DNA of 52,816 nt from Cycloclasticus sp. (GCA_012959695.1 DUCS01000044.1:1-52816), one strand, 5' to 3'; positions 32,717 through 42,291 are shown, counted from the stretch's first letter. The notes: generated by a model from the sequence alone, not told the origin. Numbers and translations are program-made.

Positions 32717-33259
32717 TTGCAAGATAGTGGAAGCTATCAAGGTCTAGTGTTGCGAGAGAAGCAAAAACAACTCGAGTATGAACGGTTAGTATTGGTGTAT
32801 AGCGATGAGCTTTTCCGTTACGCGCTTTGGCGGTGCCGTGATAAGAGCATGGCTGAAGATTTGGTTCAAGAAACGTGTATGCGAGCTTGGAAATCGTTGG
32901 ACAAGTTACGTGATGTGTCGTCTAGCAAGGCATGGTTAATGACTATATTGCGTAATGAACATGCCCGCATTTATGCCCGTTATCGGCCTGATATGGTGGA
33001 CATGGAGTTAGATACGGTGAGCTTGAAGGACATTAATAATGACACCAGCGCTGAGGCATTTGCGTTGAAGCAGGCATTAGCAGGGTTGACTGAAGAATAT
33101 CGCGAACCGCTGTTGCTTCAGGTGATTGGTGGACTTAGTTGTGAAGAAATTGCATCTGTTTGTAATATTACAAAAAGTGCAACGATGACTCGGTTGTTTA
33201 GAGCGAAACAAAAATTAAGAGATGTATTACGCCCTGATGAGGGGCCGGTAGGTGGATGA
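32717..33259 (+). CDS. ECF-type RNA polymerase sigma factor
   Basis: This 180-residue sigma-70 family protein contains region 2 (YSDELFRYALWRCRDKSMAEDLVQET, about 27-53, then AWKSL) and region 4 (LAGLTEEYREPLLLQVIGGLSCEEIASVCN, about 118-147, helix-turn-helix to the end). The size and lack of regions 1 and 3 indicate the extracytoplasmic-function group. It overlaps the next gene by 4 bp (ATGA), which encodes a DUF3379 protein likely to be its anti-sigma factor. The start is a TTG at 32717; a GTG at 32747 is an alternative. No matching ECF promoter could be recognised. Confidence 0.9.
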   Translation: MQDSGSYQGLVLREKQKQLEYERLVLVYSDELFRYALWRCRDKSMAEDLVQETCMRAWKSLDKLRDVSSSKAWLMTILRNEHARIYARYRPDMVDMELDTVSLKDINNDTSAEAFALKQALAGLTEEYREPLLLQVIGGLSCEEIASVCNITKSATMTRLFRAKQKLRDVLRPDEGPVGG

Positions 33260-33957
33260 TGAAATGTAAAGAATTTGAATTTGAGTACAGTGCCGCCCCA
33301 GATGAAATTGCGGGTGATGCTTGTGAGCACATGCAAGGTTGTGCATTTTGCCAGGCGTTTGTTGAGCAAGAATCAATATTCCAAACACAATTAATGAATG
33401 CGATAAAAGCTGATGTGCCAGATGGGTTTAGACACTCAGTTCGTAAGCATGTTGTGAATAACCGACCTTCTTTTTGGTCGATTCCAAAAGCATCCATGGC
33501 GATGGCGGCATCGTTATTAGTGGCGGTGGGCTTGGTGAATGTCAATACGACGTTATTCAATGACCATGGTTTTCCGATTGACCGCTTGGTAATGGAACAT
33601 CTTGAATATGATGGAGCGGCTTCAATGAAAGCTTCGCACCAATTAAACAAGCAAGAGTTGTCGGAAGTCAGTGAGCAATTTGGTGTACGCTTGGTATCAA
33701 GTAATAACGTAAGTTTTGCTGAAAAATGCCCAATTGGTGGTAGTTATGGCTTGCACATGGTGTATGAGTATCGCGGTCAGCTTGTGACGGTTATATATAT
33801 GCCTGAATTATCACCCAAAGAGTTCGTGCAGTTTAATTATGCAGGTATAAAAGGTTGGGTTAAGCCAATGAAAAAAGGTTCTTTTGCGGTATTAGGCGAT
33901 AAGAACTTAGAGATTCCTGGGGCGGAATTTGCCGAAGAAACGATTGAATGGATTTAG
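33256..33957 (+). CDS. DUF3379 protein, likely anti-sigma factor
   Basis: This 233-residue protein has a short cytoplasmic part with a possible zinc-binding set in DACEHMQGCAFCQAF (about residues 22-36), one transmembrane helix (about 80-96, AMAASLLVAVGLVNV) and a soluble C-terminal domain. DUF3379 genes regularly follow ECF sigma genes, and a His-x3-Cys-x2-Cys motif plus one span is the usual anti-sigma layout, so the role is inferred from domain type and the ATGA coupling. It ends 2 bp from the convergent RND gene with no terminator between. Confidence 0.85.
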   Translation: MMKCKEFEFEYSAAPDEIAGDACEHMQGCAFCQAFVEQESIFQTQLMNAIKADVPDGFRHSVRKHVVNNRPSFWSIPKASMAMAASLLVAVGLVNVNTTLFNDHGFPIDRLVMEHLEYDGAASMKASHQLNKQELSEVSEQFGVRLVSSNNVSFAEKCPIGGSYGLHMVYEYRGQLVTVIYMPELSPKEFVQFNYAGIKGWVKPMKKGSFAVLGDKNLEIPGAEFAEETIEWI

Positions 33958-33959
33958 TG

Positions 33960-36900
33960 CTACTGGCTGGAGTGATCTCGAGCTAATAGTAAATAAAAAG
34001 CCGGTACAACAAACAAGGTAAACAGTGTTCCTATCCCAAGGCCGGTGGCTACCACAAGGCCAATATCAAACCGGCTGACGGCGCCCGGGCCTGATGCAAA
34101 TAATAAGGGTATCATCGCCACAATCATTGAGACGGTTGTCATTAAGATGGGTCTTAAACGCACAGAGGCGGCTTTTTCAATAGCATCTCGTAACGACAGC
34201 TTTTCTTTGATTTGTAATTGATTAGCAAACTCCACGATTAGAATGCCGTTCTTGGCAATCAAACCAATGAGAGTAATTAAACCTACCTGCGTGTATATAT
34301 TCATGGTGGCTGCGCCGAGCATGATAAACGCCATTGCGCTGGCTAACGATAACGGCACGGAAATAAGAATAATAAGCGGGTCACGCCAACTTTCAAACTG
34401 GGCGGCCAATACTAAGTAAATAACCAGTAAAGACATAAAAAACGTTATAACAAGGGCGCTACCTTGTTGTTTATATTGCCTAGAACTACCAGAATAATCC
34501 CATTTGAAGTTTTTGGGAAACGTGCTTTTGGCTTCCTCTTCGAGATACGTTAAGCCTTCATCTAAGGTGATGCCGGGGCGCAAAATACCTTCAATAGTTA
34601 AGCTGTTGAGTTGTTGGAATTGCGTGCGTTTACTGGGTTCAACTTGTTTGGATAACGTGACTAAAGCGCTGAGAGGAACTTGTTTCCCAGAGGCTGTTTT
34701 TAAGTAAATGTTATCCAGTTTTTCAATGTCGGAACGATCATTATTCGCCACTTGGGGGATAACTTTATAGCTCCGGCCTTGCATACTGAAGTGATTAACG
34801 TACCCCTCACCAAAGTAAGTGGATAGGTTTCGAGCGATCTCTTCCATGCTAATGCCCAAGTCTGCAGCACGGTCTTTATTGACGATGAGGTTTGATTTAG
34901 GTCGGTCGAAGGCGATGCTTTTTTGTAGAAAAATAAAATTGCCGCTTTGCATTGCTTTGCCAATAAGCTCTCCAGCAGTATTACTTAATTGGCTATAGTA
35001 GGCATCAGAAATAACGACAAATTGGACAGGTAAGCCGCCGCCAGCCCCCGGTAACCCCGGGCGTTGAACCACCGCTGTTCTTAACCCTGTAATGCTTGCC
35101 AATTTTTGCTGGAGTTCGGGTTTTATCTCCATCTGAGTACGTTCTCGTTCAGATTGATGACCCATCTTGAAGCCACCTAGCATTTTATTGCCATCCCCAC
35201 CAAAGCCGAGCAATATAAAGCTGTGATCAAACTCAGGAATACTTTCAAAAACATTAACCAGTTTTTTTGTTTGTTGTTTAAGAAAGTCTAGCGTGGCCGT
35301 TTGTGGTGCGGAGCCAAATGTAATCAGGAATCCACGATCTTCTGTTGGTGCTAATTCTTTTTTAGATAGCGAATACATGGGGTATAGGCTCAGTAGCACG
35401 ATTAACGAAAAAGCGATGGGAATAGAGGGGGTAGAGAGCAGTGGGTGAAGAACCTTTTTATAACGCTGCGTTAACCGTTCAAAGAAGCCTTCGACAGATT
35501 GTTCGAACGGGCCAATCTCGCTGTGTGGTTTTAAAATACGCGCGCTCAACATGGGGGCAAGGGTTAATGCAACAATGCCAGAAATGAACACAGCAGCCGC
35601 TAAAGAAAAAGCAAACTCGGTAAACAACGTGCCCACTAGGCCGTCCATAAACCCAATGGGGAAGTACACAGCAATCAGCGTCGTGGTCATGGCGATGATG
35701 GGTAAACTGAGTTCTTTAGCGCCATCTTTGGCGGCTTGTAGGCGGGTTTTCCCCATGTCGATGTGCCGATGAATATTTTCCACCATAACGATAGCGTCAT
35801 CTACCACTAAGCCTATTGCTAATATCATTGCTAACAGCGTTAAGAGGTTTAATGAGTAGCCAAGCATTAACATAATAAAGGTGGCACCTATGAGCGAAAC
35901 GGGCACCGTAATGGCAGGAATTAACGCCGCCCTAAAAGAACCTAAGGAAAGAAATATAACGATAATGACAATGCTGAGTGCTTCAAATAATGTGATACCT
36001 ACTTCATTAATCGAGTCGCTAATAAATTTACTGGCATCGTACGGGAGGTAAACATTGAGCCCTTCAGGTACGTTCTGCTTAATCTCTTCAAGTGCTGTTT
36101 GTACCCGTTGGGCCACCTGCAGTGGGTTTGAGCCAGGGGATTGGTCAACGGCAATGAAGATGGCAGGTTTGCCGTTAAACAAGTTTTGGCTGTCGTAGCC
36201 TTCAGCGCCTAATTCAATGTCGGCAACATCTGATAAACGAATTAAAACATCATTGCGTTTTGCAACAACGAGCTGATAAAAGTCTTCTTCTTTGGCGATA
36301 TCTGTCGTTGCGCCCAAATCAATACTAACGAGGGAGCCTTTAGTTTTACCAATATTGGATAGGTAATTGTTGTTGCGCAACGCTTGGGTAATGTCGTTTG
36401 CGGTTACCCCTAAGGCCGTCATACGCGCAGGGTCTAACCAAATACGCATGGCATAAATGCTATTGCCTAATAGTCTAGCTTGTCCGACACCTTCAATAGA
36501 CTGTAGTCGGGGTTGAATAACCCGTAATAGGTAATCAGCAATTTGCGTGTCTTTCATTACATCACTGTAGAAAGCTAAATACATGAGCGATGTAGTGGAG
36601 CCGGTTTTGGAACTGATAACAGGGTCCAACGCTTCACTCGGCAAGACATTACGCTTGCTTGCGACTTTGGCTTGAATGTCTGCAATAGCATCATTAGCGT
36701 CATAATTTAAACGCATATGCGCCTGAATAGATGAGCGGCCTTGTGTGCTCGTGGCAGAGATATAGTCAATCCCCTCCGCTTGCGCAACGGCTTGCTGTAA
36801 TGGTGTGGTGATAAAGCCTTTGACCAATTCGCTGCTCGCGCCGGGGTACGACGTGCTAATAGTAATAACGGTGTCTTTGGTCTCAGGGTACTCGCGTATT

Positions 36901-36998
36901 TCTAACGATGAAATAGAACGTAGGCCGAGAATAATAATCAGCAGGCTAACAACGCTCGCTAGAACTGGGCGGGTGATAAATATTTCGGTAAATTTCAA
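33960..36998 (-). CDS. RND efflux permease, HAE1 type
   Basis: About 1012 residues, full length for a hydrophobe/amphiphile RND pump of the inner membrane. It begins LKFTEIFITRPVLASVVS, has the GLVVDDAIVMVENIHRH motif with the proton-relay aspartates of transmembrane helix 4, two large periplasmic loops, and the LITLIGLIAKNGILIVEFANQ repeat in the second half. The TTG at 36998 gives the canonical RND start. An open frame extends to 37079, overlapping the membrane fusion protein gene. It pairs with the adjacent fusion protein; no outer-membrane factor is encoded here, so a TolC-like partner elsewhere is likely. Confidence 0.93.
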   Translation of the reverse strand: MKFTEIFITRPVLASVVSLLIIILGLRSISSLEIREYPETKDTVITISTSYPGASSELVKGFITTPLQQAVAQAEGIDYISATSTQGRSSIQAHMRLNYDANDAIADIQAKVASKRNVLPSEALDPVISSKTGSTTSLMYLAFYSDVMKDTQIADYLLRVIQPRLQSIEGVGQARLLGNSIYAMRIWLDPARMTALGVTANDITQALRNNNYLSNIGKTKGSLVSIDLGATTDIAKEEDFYQLVVAKRNDVLIRLSDVADIELGAEGYDSQNLFNGKPAIFIAVDQSPGSNPLQVAQRVQTALEEIKQNVPEGLNVYLPYDASKFISDSINEVGITLFEALSIVIIVIFLSLGSFRAALIPAITVPVSLIGATFIMLMLGYSLNLLTLLAMILAIGLVVDDAIVMVENIHRHIDMGKTRLQAAKDGAKELSLPIIAMTTTLIAVYFPIGFMDGLVGTLFTEFAFSLAAAVFISGIVALTLAPMLSARILKPHSEIGPFEQSVEGFFERLTQRYKKVLHPLLSTPSIPIAFSLIVLLSLYPMYSLSKKELAPTEDRGFLITFGSAPQTATLDFLKQQTKKLVNVFESIPEFDHSFILLGFGGDGNKMLGGFKMGHQSERERTQMEIKPELQQKLASITGLRTAVVQRPGLPGAGGGLPVQFVVISDAYYSQLSNTAGELIGKAMQSGNFIFLQKSIAFDRPKSNLIVNKDRAADLGISMEEIARNLSTYFGEGYVNHFSMQGRSYKVIPQVANNDRSDIEKLDNIYLKTASGKQVPLSALVTLSKQVEPSKRTQFQQLNSLTIEGILRPGITLDEGLTYLEEEAKSTFPKNFKWDYSGSSRQYKQQGSALVITFFMSLLVIYLVLAAQFESWRDPLIILISVPLSLASAMAFIMLGAATMNIYTQVGLITLIGLIAKNGILIVEFANQLQIKEKLSLRDAIEKAASVRLRPILMTTVSMIVAMIPLLFASGPGAVSRFDIGLVVATGLGIGTLFTLFVVPAFYLLLARDHSSQ

Positions 36999-37005
36999 GG
37001 CAGTA

Positions 37006-38094
37006 CTATTCTTGTTTTTGATTGGAAATGGAAATGGTTGCGCCATTTCTGAGTTTAACGTGGCCTTCGTCAACCACAATATCGTTGAGTGTTAAGCCCT
37101 TGGTTATTTCAACACGACCATGACGGTGCTTGCCTGTTTGTATGGGCTGTAATTCAGCAATATCGTTGTTGTCTTTTTTGAGCACCTTATAAACATTCTC
37201 ACCATACGTATTATATATAAGGGCCGTTTCGGGGAGCGTTAACACGCGCTTCGCATCAACCGAGGTAACAACGCTAACATTAGCAAACATACCGGCGCGT
37301 AATTTTTCGTCAGGGTTATTAACCACTGCCCTAACGGCAATGGTGCGAGTGTCTTGATGCACGCCAGGGTTAATGGCTTGGATAACGCCTTTAAATGTTT
37401 CGTTAGGATAGGCTTGAACTTGAATGAGGACGTCTTGATTAACCTTTAATTGCGCAAAGTGGCGTTCTGGGAATGAAAAGTCAGCGATTGTGGTGGATAG
37501 TGAGACTAAAGGCACTATTTGCGTGCCTTTATCTAAATACTGTCCAAGGCTAACTTGGCGAATACCCACTTTGCCAGTAAAGGGCGCGCGGATTTTCTTT
37601 TTATTAATGATGCTTTGTTGCTCAAGTACGGCGGCCTTTGCAATGTCTAATTCAGCTGAGGCTTCATCGTAGCTGGATTGGGAAACCGCCTTACGCTTAA
37701 TTAATTTAGCCAAGCGATCCAGTTTTATTTGCGCTAGCTTTTTACTCGCTACTAAACCACCTAATCTAGCTCGATCGCTGGATGTATCGAGCTCAATGAT
37801 CAGGTCGCCCTTGTTAACTGACTCGCCAGATTCAACGTGCAAAACGGAGACAATGCCGGCTAATTCGTTACTGAGAATAACGCCTAATACCGGGTTAATT
37901 GTGCCATTGGTAGACAAGGTGTTGAGCCATCTTTCTTCGATAACTTTTGTGGTGGTAACAACAGAGGGAGGTGGTGGTTTTCGAGACGACTTGGCGTCAT
38001 TTATTTGAAGAAACTTTGTGCCAAATAATCCGCCGAATAACAACAGAACAAAAATAATCAGCAAGGCTATCTTTTTACTCACAAAGTGCTCCAT
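37006..38094 (-). CDS. RND efflux membrane fusion protein
   Basis: This 362-residue HlyD/AcrA-type adaptor has a single N-terminal membrane helix (about 8-26), then beta-barrel and lipoyl halves flanking a helical hairpin: ELAGIVSVLHVESGESVNKGD and KIRAPFTGKVGIRQVSLGQYL are the lipoyl signatures, and KLAQIKLDRLAKLIKRKAVS lies in the hairpin. There is no lipobox, so it is anchored by the helix. It is 7 bp from the RND gene, in a two-gene operon, and its promoter overlaps inverted repeats. Confidence 0.93.
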   Translation of the reverse strand: MEHFVSKKIALLIIFVLLLFGGLFGTKFLQINDAKSSRKPPPPSVVTTTKVIEERWLNTLSTNGTINPVLGVILSNELAGIVSVLHVESGESVNKGDLIIELDTSSDRARLGGLVASKKLAQIKLDRLAKLIKRKAVSQSSYDEASAELDIAKAAVLEQQSIINKKKIRAPFTGKVGIRQVSLGQYLDKGTQIVPLVSLSTTIADFSFPERHFAQLKVNQDVLIQVQAYPNETFKGVIQAINPGVHQDTRTIAVRAVVNNPDEKLRAGMFANVSVVTSVDAKRVLTLPETALIYNTYGENVYKVLKKDNNDIAELQPIQTGKHRHGRVEITKGLTLNDIVVDEGHVKLRNGATISISNQKQE

Positions 38095-38101
38095 AGTATC
38101 G

Positions 38102-38160
38102 TTGGTTTGGCAAAGTTACGATTCACATTGTACGATGTTCATATACATTGCTCAAACCAA
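38102..38160 (-). promoter_or_regulatory. Promoter and operator-like repeats of the RND operon
   Basis: On the minus strand TTGAGC (38150-38155) and TACAAT (38127-38132) are separated by 17 bp, a good sigma-70 pair. The -10 lies inside an imperfect palindrome ACATTGTACGATGT (38125-38138), and an 8-bp inverted repeat TTGGTTTG (38102-38109) / CAAACCAA (38153-38160) brackets the promoter. This is what a TetR- or MarR-type repressor site would look like; no regulator gene is adjacent. Confidence 0.5.
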
Positions 38161-38246
38161 ATATTAGAGTAATAGAATATAGTATTCGTCGGCTTTCAGT
38201 GTCACGTAAAATGTAACAAACATAATTTAGGGAAATAAAACGTATC

Positions 38247-38657
38247 ATGAAAAATATCAAATGGCTTTGGCTCGTTGTATTTATTTTATTATCTGGCTGC
38301 GCTCATGTGCATGAGCAAAAAAGCCTTGAACGGCTGGACGCGCAACAAAAGCTATTTATGAAGGCGATGCGTTGGAAGTCATACGATGTGGCTGCGAGTG
38401 TTATTCGGTTTGAAAACCCAGCGAGGCGTTTAGCCGCTATTGATGGCTTGAATAAAATCACCATCACGTCTTATGACCTGATTGCGTCGATAGCCAATTA
38501 TGAAGAAGGTACCGCTGAAGCGCAGGTGTTGTTTGGTTATATTCAGGATGATACGGGCCGTGTTTATCAACTTAAACACGCGCAACATTGGTGGTTGGAT
38601 AAGGAAGCAAAGCGCTGGTATTTAGGCAGTGATATGCCAGAGTTTAAATTGAACTAA
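38247..38657 (+). CDS. Lipoprotein of unknown function
   Basis: This 136-residue protein has a lipoprotein signal peptide ending LLSGC (Cys18). The remainder is an alpha-beta domain of about 115 residues with RFENPARRLAAIDGLNKITITSYD and WWLDKEAKRWYLGSDMPEF, resembling small cystatin/NTF2-like lipoproteins, though I do not recognise the family. It is divergent from the RND operon and abuts, tail to tail, the GNAT gene without a terminator. Confidence 0.8.
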   Translation: MKNIKWLWLVVFILLSGCAHVHEQKSLERLDAQQKLFMKAMRWKSYDVAASVIRFENPARRLAAIDGLNKITITSYDLIASIANYEEGTAEAQVLFGYIQDDTGRVYQLKHAQHWWLDKEAKRWYLGSDMPEFKLN

Positions 38658-39824
38658 TTATTTGTTGCTCGGCTCTTGCGCTAATTTGAATGGTAATAGC
38701 GTGTTTAAGTGTTTGATATGCGCGGTTACTTGAATACATTCATCGTCAATAAAGTGATTAATGGCCTTACTAAACTCGGCGTTCATAATTTTATGGTTTG
38801 AATACGTTTTGATTGGCTCAAAACCTCGGGGTATTTTATGTGCGCTTTGTGCGCCGGGGTCGAAACGTTGCAAGCCGTGCTTAATACAAAAATCTATGCC
38901 TTGATAATAACAGGTTTCGAAATGTAAAAATTCATACTCTTGTTCGCAGCCCCAATATCGGCCGTAAAGCGTCGTGTTGTCCTTAAAACACAGTGCTGCA
39001 CCAATAAGAATATCGTCTTTATGGGCGCAAATTAATACCAAGTTATCGCGCATATGCTTGAGTAATAATTGAAAAAAGGCCAAGTTTAAATAACCGTGTT
39101 GCCCGCTGCGTTTCAAATAGGTTATATGGTAAAAGCGATAAAAATTTTGCATCAATGCAGGGTTAATGTCATCGCCAAGGGCAATGTTAATGGATATGTT
39201 TTGGTCAATGATGGCCTGTCGTTCTTTACGCACGGTTTTTCGTTTGCGTGATTTAAAGCGGCTGAGGAAATCGTCAAATGATGTGTAAGAGCGGTTAAAC
39301 CAATGGTATTGCATGCCTAAACGTTGTTTCCAACCCGATTGCGTCAGTAAATCCGAGAGTTCAACATCCGGAAATAATAGATGTTGGCTTGATAACGCTT
39401 GAGCAGTGAACTTATTGCTGATTGCTTGGTCGATAGTGCTGATGATGTGTTGCTTAGCTTCATTAGTTTTAATGCTTGGGTCAAAGCATAAACGTGAGCC
39501 CGTTGCGGGGGTAAATGGTATCGCAGCGAGTAATTTAGGGTAATACGATAGACCATGTTGTTGGTAAGCATTGGCCCATGCCCAATCAAACACGTATTCA
39601 CCGTATGAATGAGTTTTAATAAAGCACGGCATAGCAGCGATTAAAAGGCTGTTTTGATAAACCAAAATGTGCTGAGGTGTCCAACCGGTGGACGTTTGTG
39701 TGCAACCACTGGTTTCCAGCGCGGATAAAAAAGCGTGCTGAACGAAGGGGTAGTCTGTATTAAACAGAGTATTCCACTCGTTTGCTGTGATGTCCGCTAT
39801 GTGCGGAAGAAATTTCACATTCAT
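38658..39824 (-). CDS. GNAT-fold (DUF482/FemAB-like) N-acyltransferase family protein
   Basis: This 388-residue protein matches DUF482-type peptidogalycan-like acyltransferases: WNTLFNTDYPFVQHAFLSALETS at the start, FKSRKRKTVRKERQAI in the centre, and the C-terminal GLQRFDPGAQSAHKIPRGFEP signature about residues 316-336. These are tandem GNAT folds related to FemAB, but the substrate is not known. No signal peptide is seen. It is a single-gene unit between two plus-strand genes. Confidence 0.88.
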   Translation of the reverse strand: MNVKFLPHIADITANEWNTLFNTDYPFVQHAFLSALETSGCTQTSTGWTPQHILVYQNSLLIAAMPCFIKTHSYGEYVFDWAWANAYQQHGLSYYPKLLAAIPFTPATGSRLCFDPSIKTNEAKQHIISTIDQAISNKFTAQALSSQHLLFPDVELSDLLTQSGWKQRLGMQYHWFNRSYTSFDDFLSRFKSRKRKTVRKERQAIIDQNISINIALGDDINPALMQNFYRFYHITYLKRSGQHGYLNLAFFQLLLKHMRDNLVLICAHKDDILIGAALCFKDNTTLYGRYWGCEQEYEFLHFETCYYQGIDFCIKHGLQRFDPGAQSAHKIPRGFEPIKTYSNHKIMNAEFSKAINHFIDDECIQVTAHIKHLNTLLPFKLAQEPSNK

Positions 39825-39902
39825 GGTGATAAGATTAACGAAAATTAGTGTCGATTGCGAATTAACTCGCAGGCGATAAATAATAAAAACAGAGGATTAG
39901 TT

Positions 39903-41525
39903 TTGAAAAAAACACAAAAAATGCGCGAACTATTTCGCCATATTCGTGGGTTAATGTTGGATGAAAAAACATTACGTGGAAATAGCGGCGTGCCAGATGG
40001 CGAAGGCTTAATTGACCATAATTCATACGCGGTTATTGAAGTTGATAAGTTGTTAGATACCGTCGACCATGCGCAAACATTGGTGGGAAAAGACACGCTT
40101 CACAAAGCTTTTTCGCAGCAAGTATTAACGCCTGATGAGATTGTCGCGAAACAACAAGCGCTAAAGGAGTTAGCTGAAGACGACGAGCTTAGAACAGGCC
40201 TTGATCAATTGTTGAAAAAAGCAGCGGAGAACGAAGATTCGTTTTATCGTCTGCTAGTGTCTAATTTTGTTGGATTCATCTATTCACCCGATGAGGATCG
40301 TTTAGAGCAAGCGGGATACGGTTACCGTTTATACGATCAGGCGTCTACTTTTTTGCCGAAAGTTGTGGAAGAAGCAAAACAGATTAAACGACCAAAAAGT
40401 GCGTACATTCAAGGCTTGTTTGATGAACTTGAACAGTTTGTGGAAACACGACCATACAAGTTGATGGCGGGGCCCGTGTATATGCTATTAGGTAAGTTTT
40501 TACTGAAAGACGAACGCAGCTGGCGGACGCCGGCAATCAAACTAAGGACCTCATTGTTTAAACCGATGATGTTTCCGATGGTGTTTTTAATTAGCGTTTT
40601 GATGCCGTATATTTTGAATATTTCAATGGCGCAATTCACCGTATTTTCATTGATTCCTTTTATTATTCTGGCGTTCTATGTGCCATTGGTCGGAGATTTT
40701 GATAAGCATTCATTTATTATTCCGTTGCGACGACTTTTTGCACGATCTTCTGAGGTTGAGCGAGCGGTTCAGGTCATTGGTCAGTTAGATGAGCTGATGT
40801 CGTATCACCTGTATGCAGAAAAATGTGTACACAAAACCATCTTGCCTAATATGGTTGTCGCTGATCGCCAATACATTGAAATTGAATCTGCGGTTAATCC
40901 CGTGCTGGGATTTTCTGATACGCAGTATGTCGCCAATGATTTTGATGCCAGTCAACATAACTTGGCGTTTTTTACCGGTCCAAACAGTGGCGGTAAAACG
41001 GCATTTTGTAAGACCTTAGCGCAGATCCAGTTGTTATCACAAGTTGGTTGTTACATACCGGCTGGAGCAGCTACGCTCACGATTGCTGACAGGGTGTTTT
41101 ATCAAACACCAGAAATTAATTCATTGGATCATGATGTCGGTAGGTTTGGTACGGAGCTTAAACGGACGCGAGATATATTCACTGCGGCAACGCCGAACAG
41201 CTTGGTAATCTTAGATGAATTAGCGGAAGGTACCACGCATAAAGAAAAACTCGAAACCTCGTTAATGATTTTAGAAGCATTCAAAAGGCTGGGGTCGTTG
41301 ACCATTCTCGTGACGCATAACCACGAGCTGGCGGATCATTACCGTGACGGCGATTTAGCTGTATTCAGGCAAGTTGAATTTGACGGTGAGCGTCCTACGC
41401 ATCGATTTATAAACGGTGTGTCGGTTATCAGTCATGCGGATTTAGTGGCACGTTCGGTTGGCTTCTCAAAAGATGACATCGAGCGTATTTTAAACGAAAA
41501 ATTACAGGCTAAAAACGCCGAGTGA
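39903..41525 (+). CDS. Membrane-inserted MutS-like ATPase
   Basis: This 540-residue protein has a helical MutS III-like N-terminal part (1-200), two consecutive transmembrane helices (about 222-240 and 244-263), and a C-terminal MutS domain V ATPase with Walker A GPNSGGKT (359-366), Walker B LVILDE (434-439) and a THNHEL loop with signal-like His (471-476). The mismatch-binding domain I of MutS is absent, so mismatch recognition is not expected. The TTG at 39903 is chosen because AGAGGA lies 6 bp upstream; an open frame begins at 39855. Its stop overlaps the MOSC gene start (TGATG). Confidence 0.85.
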   Translation: MKKTQKMRELFRHIRGLMLDEKTLRGNSGVPDGEGLIDHNSYAVIEVDKLLDTVDHAQTLVGKDTLHKAFSQQVLTPDEIVAKQQALKELAEDDELRTGLDQLLKKAAENEDSFYRLLVSNFVGFIYSPDEDRLEQAGYGYRLYDQASTFLPKVVEEAKQIKRPKSAYIQGLFDELEQFVETRPYKLMAGPVYMLLGKFLLKDERSWRTPAIKLRTSLFKPMMFPMVFLISVLMPYILNISMAQFTVFSLIPFIILAFYVPLVGDFDKHSFIIPLRRLFARSSEVERAVQVIGQLDELMSYHLYAEKCVHKTILPNMVVADRQYIEIESAVNPVLGFSDTQYVANDFDASQHNLAFFTGPNSGGKTAFCKTLAQIQLLSQVGCYIPAGAATLTIADRVFYQTPEINSLDHDVGRFGTELKRTRDIFTAATPNSLVILDELAEGTTHKEKLETSLMILEAFKRLGSLTILVTHNHELADHYRDGDLAVFRQVEFDGERPTHRFINGVSVISHADLVARSVGFSKDDIERILNEKLQAKNAE

Positions 41526-42289
41526 TGCGGCTCAGCAAAGTTTTTGTTTATCCCATAAAGGCTTTGCCAGGCGTAGCGCTTGATAGCGTTGAAATAACAC
41601 AAGGCGGTACGTTAAGCGATGACAGGCGTTGGGCTTTGGTCGATAAGCGCGGTCGTTTGATTAACGGTAAAAATAACAAGCGGATTTTTTTACTTAGGCC
41701 GTCTTTTGATTTAACTGCGCGGCGGGTTCGCTTTTCTGATAACGAAGAATTTTCCTTGCACGATGTTGATGCGTTGTCCCAATATTTTTCAAATGCGTTA
41801 CAGAAAACTGTTTTTTTAAAAGAAGATCAACAACAAGGCTTTCCGGATGATATGAATGCGTCCGGCCCAACAGTCGTATCGCAAGCCTCGTTACAAGCTG
41901 TGGCGTCTTGGTATCCTAGCCTTGCGCTTGACGACATCCGCGCTAGGTTTCGTATTAATTTGGAAGTGTCGACTGCGCCAGCTTTTTGGGAAGATAAAGT
42001 GTTTGTTGATGGCGAGTCGCCCAAGCTAATTCAAGTTGGCAATGTGTCAATTCAATCATCAAACCCCTGCGCACGCTGCTCAGTGCCAATGAAAAACCCT
42101 GCTTCTGGAGCGCCTTATGATGGATTTTATGAAACGTTTATAGACCAGCGCGCTAAGACTAAACCGAGCTGGACAGATTCGGCATGTTTCGATCATTGGT
42201 ATCGCTTAAGTGTTAATACAAATGTTAGCTCAAACCAAGCCGGTAAACGTCTTGTTGTTGGCGATGCAGTGCATCTTGAAATTAAATAA
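41525..42289 (+). CDS. MOSC domain protein (YcbX-like)
   Basis: This 254-residue protein has an N-terminal beta-barrel MOSC_N domain (MRLSKVFVYPIKALPGVALD) and a C-terminal MOSC domain with the conserved cysteine in NPCARCSVP (about residue 178). MOSC proteins bind the molybdenum cofactor and act as reductases of N-hydroxylated compounds (YcbX) or sulfur carriers. E. coli YcbX has an additional ferredoxin domain, which is absent here. The start overlaps the stop of the MutS-like gene, so the two may be translationally coupled, though no functional link is known. Confidence 0.9.
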   Translation: MRLSKVFVYPIKALPGVALDSVEITQGGTLSDDRRWALVDKRGRLINGKNNKRIFLLRPSFDLTARRVRFSDNEEFSLHDVDALSQYFSNALQKTVFLKEDQQQGFPDDMNASGPTVVSQASLQAVASWYPSLALDDIRARFRINLEVSTAPAFWEDKVFVDGESPKLIQVGNVSIQSSNPCARCSVPMKNPASGAPYDGFYETFIDQRAKTKPSWTDSACFDHWYRLSVNTNVSSNQAGKRLVVGDAVHLEIK

Positions 42290-42291
42290 GC

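Noticed and set aside
36999-37079. N-terminal extension of the RND permease
   Set aside because: The extra 27 codons overlap the fusion-protein gene and encode a charged non-family sequence; the canonical RND start LKFTEIFITRP fits TTG 36998.
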